From assembly GCF_027923545.1 (NCBI RefSeq), contig NZ_BROH01000014.1:55728-119727 (forward strand): DNA of 64,000 nt. Direction: 5' to 3'. Positions 24,852-32,343 of this stretch are shown one piece after another (the stretch's first letter is position 1; every line of letters begins with the position of its first letter). Below the pieces are notes generated by a model. The model ran no database searches and was not told the DNA's origin. It saw nothing but the letters and a program-made list of their open reading frames with translations. Both the position numbers and the translations under genes were made by a program. Origin of the DNA: Sinisalibacter aestuarii (GTDB taxonomy: Bacteria; Pseudomonadota; Alphaproteobacteria; Rhodobacterales; Rhodobacteraceae).

Positions 24852-25925
24852 CTATCTGCCGAGCAGTGCACGCATTAACGGGTTCGTCATGGCAATGTCG
24901 GGCATGCTTTCCGGTCGGTATGGAATATTGAATTTGATCAGGTCGTCGGACTCGCGCGACGCTTCGACACCAATGCTCTCAGCCATGTCCTCTAAGATAT
25001 CGCCGATTGCCTCGAAGGCATCCAAATTCTTCCATCTCCCAAACTCGTTCCAAAGCGCCTCCTGCATTTCAATCAAGCGTTCGTAGAACGGAGAAAACCA
25101 CCCAAACTCAGCCTCATCGGTGAGAGCAGGCGGATGCGTTTCTGGGGTTTCCTGCGCCGCTGCAGCACCCACAAAGTAAGATGAATACTTCAGCAGATCG
25201 CCGAGCTTCCCATATACTTCCCCTACAATCTGCCCAACATCCCCGTGGGTCCGATATGCCTTAATCAGCTCACAGCATTGGCCCCTGGTATCGCCCAACA
25301 CCTTGACCAAGGTTTCGAGGTAACCCTCTACGGGATCATCTCCAATGGAGCCGGCGATGCGGCATACAGCATACTCATCCCACGTTGCCAGAATAACCTG
25401 CCAGCGCATGTTATCTAGGATATTGCTGTGTGTTTTCTGAAGAAGAAACCCGGGGAACGACTTGTCAAATGCTGCTGTCACCTCCACATGCGCGCATTCG
25501 TGTGCAATTAGGTGAAGTGATTGCCAAAAGTATTCGGTTTCCTCCCCAGGTCCTTCTAGGATGCTGAGCGCGTAGTTCGCGTTAAGTACTAGATGCGTTT
25601 TGATCACACCGTCGCGAATTACCGTGGGCGCCATTGCAACACCGATGGCGACACCTTTGGTGGCGGTGAGTGTGTAGGTTGTCTCATATCCACGATCAAG
25701 ATCAGCCAGTGCTTCGTCGTAGTCGAAGGCGACCGTCACGCCATCCAGGTTGGTTAGGTCGATGGATTGACTGATGACGCTGAGAACGGAATGCAACTTG
25801 TACATCGCCTCCTTGGCGTAGTCCTCGTCTGGAAACATTCTGGCGGAAAACTGAAGATCGCTCGGAATCGTAGTGCCTTGTGGCAGTTCGGCGGTCTTGC
25901 CCTCTTCATCCTGCAACTTGCTCAC
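24852..25925 (-). CDS. Predicted zinc metallopeptidase-like protein, 357 aa
   Basis: The segment LIAHECAHVEVTAAF near residue 143 has the HExxH zinc-binding motif. WDEYAVCRIAG about 45 residues later could supply the third ligand, as in gluzincin-like proteins. No close family is recognised. There is no signal peptide, so action in the cytoplasm is likely. It starts with GTG after GGGGGTGAAAG. GC content is clearly lower than in the ssb and DUF932 neighbours and its direction is opposite, suggesting inserted cargo. A toxin, defence or regulatory protease role is speculative. Confidence 0.65.
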   Translation of the reverse strand: MSKLQDEEGKTAELPQGTTIPSDLQFSARMFPDEDYAKEAMYKLHSVLSVISQSIDLTNLDGVTVAFDYDEALADLDRGYETTYTLTATKGVAIGVAMAPTVIRDGVIKTHLVLNANYALSILEGPGEETEYFWQSLHLIAHECAHVEVTAAFDKSFPGFLLQKTHSNILDNMRWQVILATWDEYAVCRIAGSIGDDPVEGYLETLVKVLGDTRGQCCELIKAYRTHGDVGQIVGEVYGKLGDLLKYSSYFVGAAAAQETPETHPPALTDEAEFGWFSPFYERLIEMQEALWNEFGRWKNLDAFEAIGDILEDMAESIGVEASRESDDLIKFNIPYRPESMPDIAMTNPLMRALLGR

Positions 25926-26104
25926 CTTTCACCCCCTAAGTCTGAGATTCCCACGCACATCTAGAGATGGACACATACTGCGCTGGTACAACCGAATCTG
26001 GGTAGGAAATTCGGCGATTGCGCAATCGCAGCGAGCGCCCGCTTCGTCCCGCATTGCCGCCGCTCGTGCCTCTTTTGAAGAGTGAGAGAAAGGCTGGTTG
26101 CTTT

Positions 26105-26161
26105 CGCGACAGGTTAAAGGCTGGGAGAGTGGCTCCCGGCGCCTGTCGCGGAGGAATGCCG
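26105..26161 (+). promoter_or_regulatory. Structured 5' leader, copy 2 of a three-member family
   Basis: Outer stem CGCGACAGG (26105-26113) pairs perfectly with CCTGTCGCG (26142-26150). Inner hairpin GGGAG-AGTGG-CTCCC lies at 26123-26137, followed by GGCG. The 3' strand of the outer stem runs into the GGAG ribosome site, and the ATG at 26162 is eight bases later. Compared with copy 1 (17771-17829), both stems change sequence but stay paired. Confidence 0.68.
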
Positions 26162-27361
26162 ATGGGCGTTGTTGAAGTTCTGGATCCGGTACAGCCGACG
26201 CGGGCTGGTGGCTGGAAGGTGGATGTGAGCCGGGGTGAGCGGAACGGGCGGGTGTCGTCCGAATGGTTCAACCGGCCCGATGACGAGCGGTATCTGTCGC
26301 TCGACGATCTCTGGGCGAGCGTGAAGGGTCGCTCCGAGCGCAGCCGCAGCCGCGTGGTGCAGACAGCGGACATCCGCGTCGAGGCCGCGCGCGACAGCGC
26401 CGAGCGATTGCACCTGGTCCTGCCGAAGGCGCATGAGCCGGTCGTGCCTACCCATTGGGCGTTTGGCCAGCTTGCCAGCATTGTCGGCGCTCCGGCCTCC
26501 TACCTGCGGCAGTTGCCCGCGCCGCTGGCGGGGATCAACCTGCAATACGGCCTGACCAACCACCGCGCCGAGCAGGTGAAGACTCTCGAGACGGAAGACG
26601 GCCAGACCGAACTGCGCGCCGTGACCGGTCCCGACTACGGCCGCATCCATGACTTCGAGCTTGTCGAGGCGGTGCAGCGCATCGCGGGCAATGGCACGGG
26701 CGATACGCGCTGGAAGGTGCCGGGTGTGCTCGACTGGTCGACCGGGGTCTACAACCCCGATGTCGAAATCAGCCGCGATACGACCACGCTCTACGCTTCG
26801 GACCGCGATGTCTTCCTGTTTCTGGTCGACGACCGCAATCCGATCGAGGCGGGCAAGTTGCCCGACGGCTCCCCCGATCTCTATTTCCGGGGCTTCTATT
26901 GCTGGAATTCCGAGGTGGGCGCGAAGACCCTCGGCATGGCGAGCTTCTACCTGCGGGCGGTGTGCCAGAACCGCAACCTCTGGGGCGTCGAGGACTTCCA
27001 GGAGATCAAGATCCGCCACTCGAAATACGCCGCTTCGCGCTTTGCCCATGAGGCGGCCCCGGCGCTGACGCGGTTTGCCAACTCCTCGCCGCAGGGCTTC
27101 GTGAATGGCATCAAGGCAGCACGGCAGCAGGTCGTGGCGCGCAGCGACGAAGACCGCGCGGATTTCCTGCGCAAGCGGGGCTTCTCGAAAGCGGAGTCGG
27201 GCAAGATCATCGAGAAGGTGCTGATGGAGGAAGGCCGCCCGCCCGAGAGCATCTTCGACTTCGTGCAGGGCATCACGCGGCTTGCGCGCGACAAGACCCA
27301 GCAGGATGCGCGCCTCGACATGGAAGGGCGCGCCAAGAAGCTCCTCGACCGGGTCGGCTGA
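26162..27361 (+). CDS. DUF932-family plasmid protein, 399 aa
   Basis: The protein matches the DUF932 type found on plasmids and phages: SRVVQTADIRVEAARDSAER near the start, LNLQYG-like and NLWGVEDFQEIKIRHSKYAA near residue 280, and a helical C terminus. Its biochemical role is unknown. Of two close ATGs (26156 and 26162), the second is preferred because its GGAG spacing of eight equals that of the two sister leaders. It belongs to the plasmid maintenance module with RadC, strawberry-notch and toprim genes. Confidence 0.85.
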   Translation: MGVVEVLDPVQPTRAGGWKVDVSRGERNGRVSSEWFNRPDDERYLSLDDLWASVKGRSERSRSRVVQTADIRVEAARDSAERLHLVLPKAHEPVVPTHWAFGQLASIVGAPASYLRQLPAPLAGINLQYGLTNHRAEQVKTLETEDGQTELRAVTGPDYGRIHDFELVEAVQRIAGNGTGDTRWKVPGVLDWSTGVYNPDVEISRDTTTLYASDRDVFLFLVDDRNPIEAGKLPDGSPDLYFRGFYCWNSEVGAKTLGMASFYLRAVCQNRNLWGVEDFQEIKIRHSKYAASRFAHEAAPALTRFANSSPQGFVNGIKAARQQVVARSDEDRADFLRKRGFSKAESGKIIEKVLMEEGRPPESIFDFVQGITRLARDKTQQDARLDMEGRAKKLLDRVG

Positions 27362-27377
27362 CGCGAAGCCCGGCACA

Positions 27378-27409
27378 GCGACCGCCTGCATCCGCGGCGG
27401 TCGCGTTTT
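27378..27409 (+). terminator. Terminator after the DUF932 gene
   Basis: Nine-base arms GCGACCGCC and GGCGGTCGC with a nine-base loop are followed by GTTTT. This is a good factor-independent terminator 16 bases after the stop. Confidence 0.75.
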
Positions 27410-27484
27410 CCTCTTCCACATGCACGCCACTGGCCCCGCCTCGAGAGGGCAGGGGCTTCGAGGTGGGCAACTCGCGAGACCTCC

Positions 27485-27925
27485 ATGACCCCCCAGGAAA
27501 AAACCGTCATCCTCGAGGCCCGAGACATCCTCGGCCGTTATCTTAGCCAAAACCCCGTCATCGACAGCTGGCAGGGGCTTTTGGACTATTGCGCGCTTAC
27601 CGTCCGCGGCCCGATCGAGCGATTTCACGTGCTCTATCTCGACCGCAAGAACCGCATCCTTGCCGATGAGCTCCTGTCGACCGGAACGGTCGATCACGTC
27701 CCGGTCTATCCGCGCGAGGTGATCAAGCGGGCGCTGATGCTGAACGCCAGCGCCCTGATCCTGATCCACAACCACCCATCGGGCGATCCAACGCCGTCCG
27801 AGTCCGATCTCAGCATGACGAAGGAGATCCAGAATGGCTGCAAGTACCTGGGCCTGACGTTGCACGACCACATCATCGTCGGCGCCGGGACGGAGCTGAG
27901 CTTGCGGGCCCTCGGCAAACTCTGA
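27485..27925 (+). CDS. radC: RadC-like JAB/MPN-domain protein, 146 aa
   Basis: The C-terminal RadC/JAB domain is complete: NASALILIHNHPSGDPTPSESD holds the HxH...D zinc ligands of the JAMM motif, near residues 95-110. The N-terminal helix-hairpin-helix region of chromosomal RadC is missing, as is usual for plasmid and phage versions. Despite the name, a direct role in DNA repair is not established. It follows a terminator and precedes another, so it is probably a single-gene unit. Confidence 0.87.
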   Translation: MTPQEKTVILEARDILGRYLSQNPVIDSWQGLLDYCALTVRGPIERFHVLYLDRKNRILADELLSTGTVDHVPVYPREVIKRALMLNASALILIHNHPSGDPTPSESDLSMTKEIQNGCKYLGLTLHDHIIVGAGTELSLRALGKL

Positions 27926-27944
27926 GGGCCCATCGGACCCATCA

Positions 27945-27984
27945 CCGCCGCCCCTTCGAGGAAGAGGGCGGCGGTTTGGTTTTT
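27945..27984 (+). terminator. Terminator after the RadC-like gene
   Basis: Arms CCGCCGCCC and GGGCGGCGG with a 12-base loop are followed by TTTGGTTTTT. It is immediately next to the third structured leader. Confidence 0.8.
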
Positions 27985-28033
27985 GACGGATGAGGCGGGG
28001 AGAGAGGCTTCCCGCGCCGTCGGAGATACTCCC
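27985..28033 (+). promoter_or_regulatory. Structured 5' leader, copy 3 of a three-member family
   Basis: Outer stem GACGG (27985-27989) pairs with CCGTC (28017-28021). Inner hairpin GGGGAG-AGAGG-CTTCCC lies at 27997-28013, followed by GCG. GGAG follows directly and the ATG is eight bases after it. The inner stem has one more pair than the other copies, and the loop differs at one base. A terminator ends exactly where the leader begins, so its promoter would have to lie upstream and read through, or within. Confidence 0.62.
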
Positions 28034-28552
28034 ATGTTCGACCTGTACTTGCCCATCCACCCGACCGCCTTCGCGCGGGGCATCCCGCCACATTTTCCCT
28101 TGGGCGACACCGATCCCGATCATCCCTTCGCCCTGACACTGTCGCGCCGCGCACCGGCTGACCTCATGTCGGGCCGGGCCGCCCCGCTGGTCCTCGCCCG
28201 TTTCGCTTCGCTGGCCGAGGCCATGCAGGGCGCGATCGATCATGCCGAGGGGATCGACCCGGGTGCCGCACCCCAGCTTCTGGCAATCCTCGACCGCGAC
28301 GCCCGCCTTGTGCTGGCCGGGGCCGCCAGTGATTACGCGGTCGCCTGGTGCCACCCGGTGACGAGCGCGGCCGAGGCGCGGGGCGTGGTGACCGAGGCGA
28401 GCCAGCTGCGCGCACAGGCGGGCCGAGCGGCCACCTGGGGTGAGCCCGATCTGGCGCAGCGGCTGCGCCACCGCGCCGATCTTCTGGATGCGCGGCTGGT
28501 CGATCCGCTCTGGCGCGGTTTCGCCGCCCGGGCGCTGCAGGTCGCGGCGTGA
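28034..28552 (+). CDS. Plasmid module protein of unknown function, 172 aa
   Basis: No domain is recognised. The protein starts MFDLYLPIHPTAFARGIPPHF and continues as an Ala- and Leu-rich, mostly helical sequence with many Arg residues, ending in RALQVAA. The start is fixed by the GGAG site eight bases upstream at the end of the shared leader. It sits in line with DUF932, RadC and DUF6878-type genes and probably belongs to the same maintenance or anti-defence module. Confidence 0.7.
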   Translation: MFDLYLPIHPTAFARGIPPHFPLGDTDPDHPFALTLSRRAPADLMSGRAAPLVLARFASLAEAMQGAIDHAEGIDPGAAPQLLAILDRDARLVLAGAASDYAVAWCHPVTSAAEARGVVTEASQLRAQAGRAATWGEPDLAQRLRHRADLLDARLVDPLWRGFAARALQVAA

Positions 28553-28585
28553 GGCCCGAGAGACAGAGGAGGGCAGGGAGGAATT

Positions 28586-28625
28586 GGAGTTGTTCCGGGT
28601 GAGAGAGAACGCCCGGGACAGCTCC
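28586..28625 (+). promoter_or_regulatory. Long leader hairpin before the DUF6878-type gene
   Basis: Fourteen-base arms (28586-28599 and 28612-28625) pair fully, counting two G-U pairs, around a GAGAGAG-containing loop. A purine-rich stretch with GAGAG precedes it. CCGGAG, the ribosome site, lies about 15 bases later, followed by the ATG at 28654. The leader at 32300-32343 has the same order of parts. Confidence 0.6.
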
Positions 28626-28653
28626 GATCCCTTCCCTTGACCGGAGACACCCG

Positions 28654-29145
28654 ATGACCCTGACCGAACCCTCCCTCACGCCGCCTATGGTGCCCCCGAC
28701 CGTCGACATGGCGCAGATCATCGCGGCGCATGCCGAACGCACGGCTCGCATCGAAGCACTGCGCCCTGGCAACAAGGACCGCCTCTTCGACGGCCTCATG
28801 GCAGCCGGCATCACCCATGTCACCGTGACGTTCGATGGTGCCGGCGACAGCGGCCAGATCGAAAGCATCGGCGCATGGTCCGGTGATACCGCCGTCGATT
28901 TCCCCGCCACCGAAATCGAATACGCCGCGCTGACCTGGGACGACCCCGAGGTCGAGATGCGCAGCCTGTCGCTCGAGGATGTTGTCGAACAACTCGCCTA
29001 CGACTTCCTCTCCGACACCCATGGCGGTTGGGAGAACAATGACGGCGCCTGGGGCGAGTTCTGCTTCGACGCCGCTGCCCGCTGCATCCATCTCGAGTTC
29101 AACGAACGGTTCACCTCGTCCGAACTCACCACCCATGATTTCTGA
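28654..29145 (+). CDS. DUF6878-like plasmid protein, 163 aa
   Basis: The sequence resembles the small acidic proteins classed as DUF6878: a helical N-terminal half, THVTVTFDGAGDSGQIES (an edge-strand motif), then an acidic region and AYDFLSDTHGGWENNDGAWG near residue 115, and a beta-strand end (IHLEFNERF). The function is unknown. The family assignment is by memory of the HGGWENNDGAWGEF segment. It is followed within 11 bases by the next gene, so the two are probably co-translated. Confidence 0.72.
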   Translation: MTLTEPSLTPPMVPPTVDMAQIIAAHAERTARIEALRPGNKDRLFDGLMAAGITHVTVTFDGAGDSGQIESIGAWSGDTAVDFPATEIEYAALTWDDPEVEMRSLSLEDVVEQLAYDFLSDTHGGWENNDGAWGEFCFDAAARCIHLEFNERFTSSELTTHDF

Positions 29146-29155
29146 GGGGGCGGGT

Positions 29156-29533
29156 ATGGCACATCCCTATCACCACGCCCTCTCCTCGGTGAAGAAATGG
29201 GGCGGCACGGTCGACGACTTCATCGCCGTGCATTCCTGGTTCGACCAGAGCAAGGAGATCACAGCCGACTTTCGGCACCGGGCGCTGCGCCACCATGCGG
29301 AGGGGATCTTCATGGCCGAGACGATTTTCGGGCAGACTCTCACGCTCTCGACCGGGCGCATCATCCCGACCCGCTGGGTCGGGGAACAGCATGTGAAGGA
29401 AGACCTCGGCTTCATCCCGAGCTTCGCCGACTGGGTAAAGGCGATCCGGCCCGAACCCTGGATGGGCCGGGCCGAGCGGATCGAGGCCCTGGTTGATCCG
29501 CATCTCGCCTCGCCCGTGGTCGAGGTCACCTGA
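29156..29533 (+). CDS. DUF6915-like plasmid protein, 125 aa
   Basis: The N terminus MAHPYHHALSSVKKWGGT followed by FRHRALRHHAEGIF is typical of a small protein family (DUF6915) on plasmids and integrative elements. It is rich in His and Trp. The function is unknown. The ATG is preceded by GGGGGCGGG and lies 10 bases after the previous stop; the next gene begins one base after its own stop, so an operon is likely. Confidence 0.75.
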   Translation: MAHPYHHALSSVKKWGGTVDDFIAVHSWFDQSKEITADFRHRALRHHAEGIFMAETIFGQTLTLSTGRIIPTRWVGEQHVKEDLGFIPSFADWVKAIRPEPWMGRAERIEALVDPHLASPVVEVT

Positions 29534-29534
29534 G

Positions 29535-29732
29535 ATGAGCGATCCAGCCTATCAGCGCCTCGGCCTGTCCGAAACGGCTTCGCCCTACGCCGTCCTGCGG
29601 GCGGCGGTCAGGGCGCTGCATCCCGACACGCGCGCCCTTCGCACCTTCCGGACGGCGCGCAAGCGCTTCTATAGGCAGATGCTCTGCGCGCATGCCGCGC
29701 GACAGGCGGCAGGCGACAGTCCTACCGGCTGA
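29535..29732 (+). CDS. Small basic protein, 65 aa
   Basis: The ATG follows the previous stop immediately (TGAGATG). The protein is Ala- and Arg-rich (ALRTFRTARKRFYRQML near residue 35), mostly helical, and could bind nucleic acid. A J-domain-like feel (YQRLGLSETASPYAVLRAAVRALHPD) is visible but the HPD is not followed by the rest of a DnaJ domain. A hairpin with TTTTCC after it (about 29770-29792) may end the operon. Confidence 0.6.
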   Translation: MSDPAYQRLGLSETASPYAVLRAAVRALHPDTRALRTFRTARKRFYRQMLCAHAARQAAGDSPTG

Positions 29733-29807
29733 TCGCCCCCAACCACCCCTTCATTCCAACACAACGCCCGGCCGCCCGGCCGGGTTTTCCTCATTCAGGA
29801 GGTCCCC

Positions 29808-30227
29808 ATGGCGGATTACTTCACCCATTTCTCATGCCTGCTCGACGTCGGCACCCCCGACAAGGCTGCTCGTGCACTCGCGCTGTTCCAGAAACTGCGC
29901 GCAGCGGATCAGGACGCCGACGATCCGGAGGTGGCGGGTTTCACCCTCGTGCATCAGGACGCGCCCGAGGGCAGCACCCTCTGGATCCATGATGACGACG
30001 ACGGCGATGTCGAAGCCGTCATCCGCTTCGTGCTCCGCCTTGCGGACGACCTCGATCTCACCGGGCTTTGGGGGTTCCAGCATGCCCTGACCTGCTCTCG
30101 GCCACGACTCGACGCCTTTGGTGGCGGCGCGCATGCCATCGATCTCAGCACGCGCAAATCCATCGGCTGGTCCAGCACGCAAGAATGGCTGGCCGCAGCA
30201 TTGAACGGGGAGGGCATCGATGCCTGA
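29808..30227 (+). CDS. Plasmid module protein of unknown function, 139 aa
   Basis: It starts with a strong AGGAGG site. The protein is acidic (a run of Asp in IHDDDDGDVEAV near residue 65) with an alpha-beta look and a C-terminal WSSTQEWLAAAL. No family is recognised. Its last codons overlap the start of the next gene by eight bases, which argues for a functional pair. Confidence 0.68.
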   Translation: MADYFTHFSCLLDVGTPDKAARALALFQKLRAADQDADDPEVAGFTLVHQDAPEGSTLWIHDDDDGDVEAVIRFVLRLADDLDLTGLWGFQHALTCSRPRLDAFGGGAHAIDLSTRKSIGWSSTQEWLAAALNGEGIDA

Positions 30228-30864
30228 GGTGATCTGCACCACCGTCTACCAGTTCCCCGAACTCTCGGATGCCGCCAAGGAGAAGGCGCGCAGCTGGTAT
30301 CGCGAGCTTGGCCCCCATGACGATTGGTGGGACGCGGTCTATGAGGATTTTGAGCGGGTCTGCGAGATCCTCGGCATCCGCCTGAAAACCACACCCATCC
30401 GCCTGATGGGTGGCGGGACGCGGGCCAAGCCTTGCATCTGGTTCTCCGGCTTCTGGAGCCAGGGCGACGGGGCCTGCTTCGAGGGCTACTGGTCCCACGC
30501 CAAGGGCGCGGCCGCGCGCATCCGGGACTACGTACCCACGGACACGACGTTGCATGGCATCGCCGACCGGCTGCAGGCCATCCAGCGGCGGAATTTCTAC
30601 CAGCTCGCCGCGGAGGCCAGCCACCGTGGCCGCTATTACCATGAATGTACCATGTCAATCGACGTCACGCGGGACAGCGCGACCTGGCAGCCGCCGACTG
30701 AGGACGCGGAAGAAGTCGTGACCGAGGCGCTGCGTGATCTGGCCCGCTGGCTCTACCGCCGGCTTGAGGCCGAATACGACCACCTCACTTCGGATGAGGC
30801 CATCGAGGAGGGGATCATCGTCAACGAGTATACGTTCACGGAAGGAGGGCGGCGGTTTGGGTGA
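30220..30864 (+). CDS. Conserved phage/plasmid-type protein, 214 aa
   Basis: The N-terminal segment VYQFPELSDAAKEKARSWYR is typical of a group of phage and plasmid proteins sometimes annotated as the antitoxin of a stability system, although no toxin is adjacent. Trp and Tyr residues are frequent (DDWWDAVYEDFERV). A C-terminal helical region follows (LRDLARWLYRRLEAEY). It is coupled to the upstream gene. The actual role is unknown. Confidence 0.68.
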   Translation: MPEVICTTVYQFPELSDAAKEKARSWYRELGPHDDWWDAVYEDFERVCEILGIRLKTTPIRLMGGGTRAKPCIWFSGFWSQGDGACFEGYWSHAKGAAARIRDYVPTDTTLHGIADRLQAIQRRNFYQLAAEASHRGRYYHECTMSIDVTRDSATWQPPTEDAEEVVTEALRDLARWLYRRLEAEYDHLTSDEAIEEGIIVNEYTFTEGGRRFG

Positions 30865-30919
30865 GCTGATCTCGTTCCACGCAGACAAGCGGGGGCTAGG
30901 TGTTGTCAGTCGGCAATGC

Positions 30920-31534
30920 TCACGGCTTCTGCCGCACGACCGTCATGACCCGGGAATATTGTTTGATCCAGATGGCCTTATCTGGGCTCAACCATTTAAT
31001 CAGTTCCATGATCTGACTATACTCAGCGGTGATATTTCGATGATGAATTGGTTCATGATGAAAGACGCGGTTGCGAAATTCACGGACATCGTCACAGCGC
31101 TTGTATAGTTGTGCATAGGAAACAGGCCCCGGCAGGTGAGGGAAGTCTCCATGCAGATTTGCCCAGAAGACGGGTTCGTGCCTTGGCAGCAGCATTTTCA
31201 CCCAGAATCCAAAATTGAGCTCTGCGGTCATTCGCCCTGAGGTAACCGCGCCCGTTGTGACGAGCTTGTCGCGTGCTGTTTTTACTATGCGCTTGCCGCC
31301 GCTCTTGATCTGCAAGAGAAAGGCAGGGTCATCCCACCATTGCGGACCATAGAGCGCGATGAGGCGAGCGACGATTATGTTCCTTAGACTGACCTCGGCT
31401 GCGCTCAGTACAGGGAAGAAAGCCTCACTGAGCTGAATGTTCCAGCCATAGAGGGCGAGAGCGTGATCTGGATCGTGACCAGCAGCAATGAGGTACTTCG
31501 TGAGGCGTTCTTGAGAAATTATATTTGTTACCAA
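30920..31534 (-). CDS. Abi-family (Abi_2/AbiD-F type) HEPN protein, about 204 aa
   Basis: The sequence fits the Abi_2 family: ALALYGWNIQLSEAFFPVL, then AEVSLRNIIVARLIALYG, FWVKML, and VREFRNRVFHHEP near the C terminus. The last segment is an R-x(4-6)-H HEPN ribonuclease motif. Such proteins act in abortive infection by cutting RNA. The start is uncertain: the open frame reaches 31627 but crosses a promoter and dyad, so a TTG at 31534 is proposed. A predicted small RNA is transcribed divergently just upstream. GC content is lower than in the neighbours. Confidence 0.78.
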   Translation of the reverse strand: MVTNIISQERLTKYLIAAGHDPDHALALYGWNIQLSEAFFPVLSAAEVSLRNIIVARLIALYGPQWWDDPAFLLQIKSGGKRIVKTARDKLVTTGAVTSGRMTAELNFGFWVKMLLPRHEPVFWANLHGDFPHLPGPVSYAQLYKRCDDVREFRNRVFHHEPIHHRNITAEYSQIMELIKWLSPDKAIWIKQYSRVMTVVRQKP

Positions 31535-31557
31535 GTACTTAATGCTCCGATCGACTG

Positions 31558-31610
31558 TTCGCACGACTTTCACACTGCGCTTGACAGTCGTGCGAAGATA
31601 CCCATATATG
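31558..31610 (+). promoter_or_regulatory. Promoter of a predicted small RNA, overlapping a perfect dyad
   Basis: The plus strand has TTGACA (31581-31586), 18 bases, then TATATG (31605-31610). The -35 overlaps the right arm of an 11-base perfect inverted repeat, TTCGCACGACT (31558-31568) with AGTCGTGCGAA (31586-31596). The dyad could be an operator shared with the divergent Abi gene. Confidence 0.62.
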
Positions 31611-31616
31611 AGAGCA

Positions 31617-31694
31617 ATCGAAGGCAAAGTCAGGCCTTCAAACCCTTAGAAGCCCGCGACAGCCGTTACAGGTCCTCGCGGGTTTTCGCTTTTT
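31617..31694 (+). ncRNA. Predicted small RNA beside the Abi/HEPN gene
   Basis: Between the promoter above and a strong terminator the transcript would be about 78 bases. Hairpin one: GAAGGC (31620-31625) with GCCTTC (31634-31639). Terminator: CCCGCGA (31653-31659) with TCGCGGG (31676-31682), then TTTTCGCTTTTT. AAACCC (31640-31645) could also pair with GGGTTT at the terminator, forming an alternative or pseudoknotted fold. No protein is encoded. Structured RNAs next to AbiF-type HEPN genes are a known arrangement; whether this one belongs to that class is untested. The rest of 31695-31895 shows nothing. Confidence 0.6.
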
Positions 31695-31895
31695 ATACAT
31701 CTACTTACGGAAATCCAAGAAGATTTGGCGAGGCAAACTCTCAGCCCAATATGGTGCGGTGGCGCTTGGTCATCCCACTATTCTGCTTCTAGTCGACCTT
31801 CACCAGGAATGGCTTTTCCAAGCTCAGAGTTATGACGTGTGAAGATACCGCAGGCCTGTGACCCCGTTCGTCGGGGGACGAGCGCCCCGTTCCTG

Positions 31896-32192
31896 TCACT
31901 TGTTCCCGTCGATCCACTTCGACATGAGCCCCTTGTCGCGGAAGCATTCGTCCGGAACGGCGCGCCTTTTGATCCGGGCGAGTTTCTCAGCGAAGGCCAC
32001 CTGCTTGGACGTGGGCAGCCGGTCCATGTCCGATACCGGTTTCATCTGGGCCTGAGCCTCGATCCAAGCGCTCAAAGATCGCCGGTCTTGCTGAACCTCC
32101 CAGGGCAGGAGCGTTCGGTTGCGCAGGGCGAGCGACCGCGCATAGGCAATCTGCTTGGGCGTTACGGGCAGGGCGTGCTTGGTGCTTTCCAT
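31896..32192 (-). CDS. Small two-repeat protein of unknown function, 98 aa
   Basis: The ATG follows AAAGGGGG. The protein is two copies of one unit of about 40 residues: TPKQIAYARSLALRNRTLLP with LSAWIEAQ, then TSKQVAFAEKLARIKRRAVP with MSKWIDGNK. The repeat (T-x-K-Q-x-x-x-A plus a Trp-Ile end) suggests a small helical nucleic-acid- or protein-binding fold, comparable to DUF3072-type units. It is divergent from the strawberry-notch gene and may regulate or assist it; that is inference. Confidence 0.7.
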   Translation of the reverse strand: MESTKHALPVTPKQIAYARSLALRNRTLLPWEVQQDRRSLSAWIEAQAQMKPVSDMDRLPTSKQVAFAEKLARIKRRAVPDECFRDKGLMSKWIDGNK

Positions 32193-32299
32193 TGTGGAAC
32201 CCCCTTTCTGGCTTGGTTCTAAAATAGAACATAACAAGAACAAAATCAAGCCAAGCGTCGGGAACACCTTGGTGCGAGAGGGAGAGAGGGGCCGGGAAA

Positions 32300-32343
32300 G
32301 ATCAGGTCCGAGGCTGCCCGAGATAGGGTGTCCGGGCCTGATC
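32300..32343 (+). promoter_or_regulatory. Long leader hairpin before the strawberry-notch gene
   Basis: Eleven-base arms GATCAGGTCCG (32300-32310) and CGGGCCTGATC (32333-32343) pair fully with one G-U. A GAGAGGGAGAGAGG stretch precedes it, and CCGGAG plus the ATG at 32369 follow. The order of parts equals the leader at 28586-28625, with different paired bases. Confidence 0.6.

Noticed and set aside
26114..28471. A 785-codon open frame on the minus strand across the DUF932, RadC and following genes
   Set aside because: It lies antisense to three well-supported genes, its protein is Arg/Gly/His-rich without any family motif, and long antisense frames are expected in GC-rich DNA.
29535..29732. 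DnaJ-like J-domain in the 65-residue protein
   Set aside because: An HPD triplet is present, but the helices that make up a J-domain do not fit in the remaining sequence.
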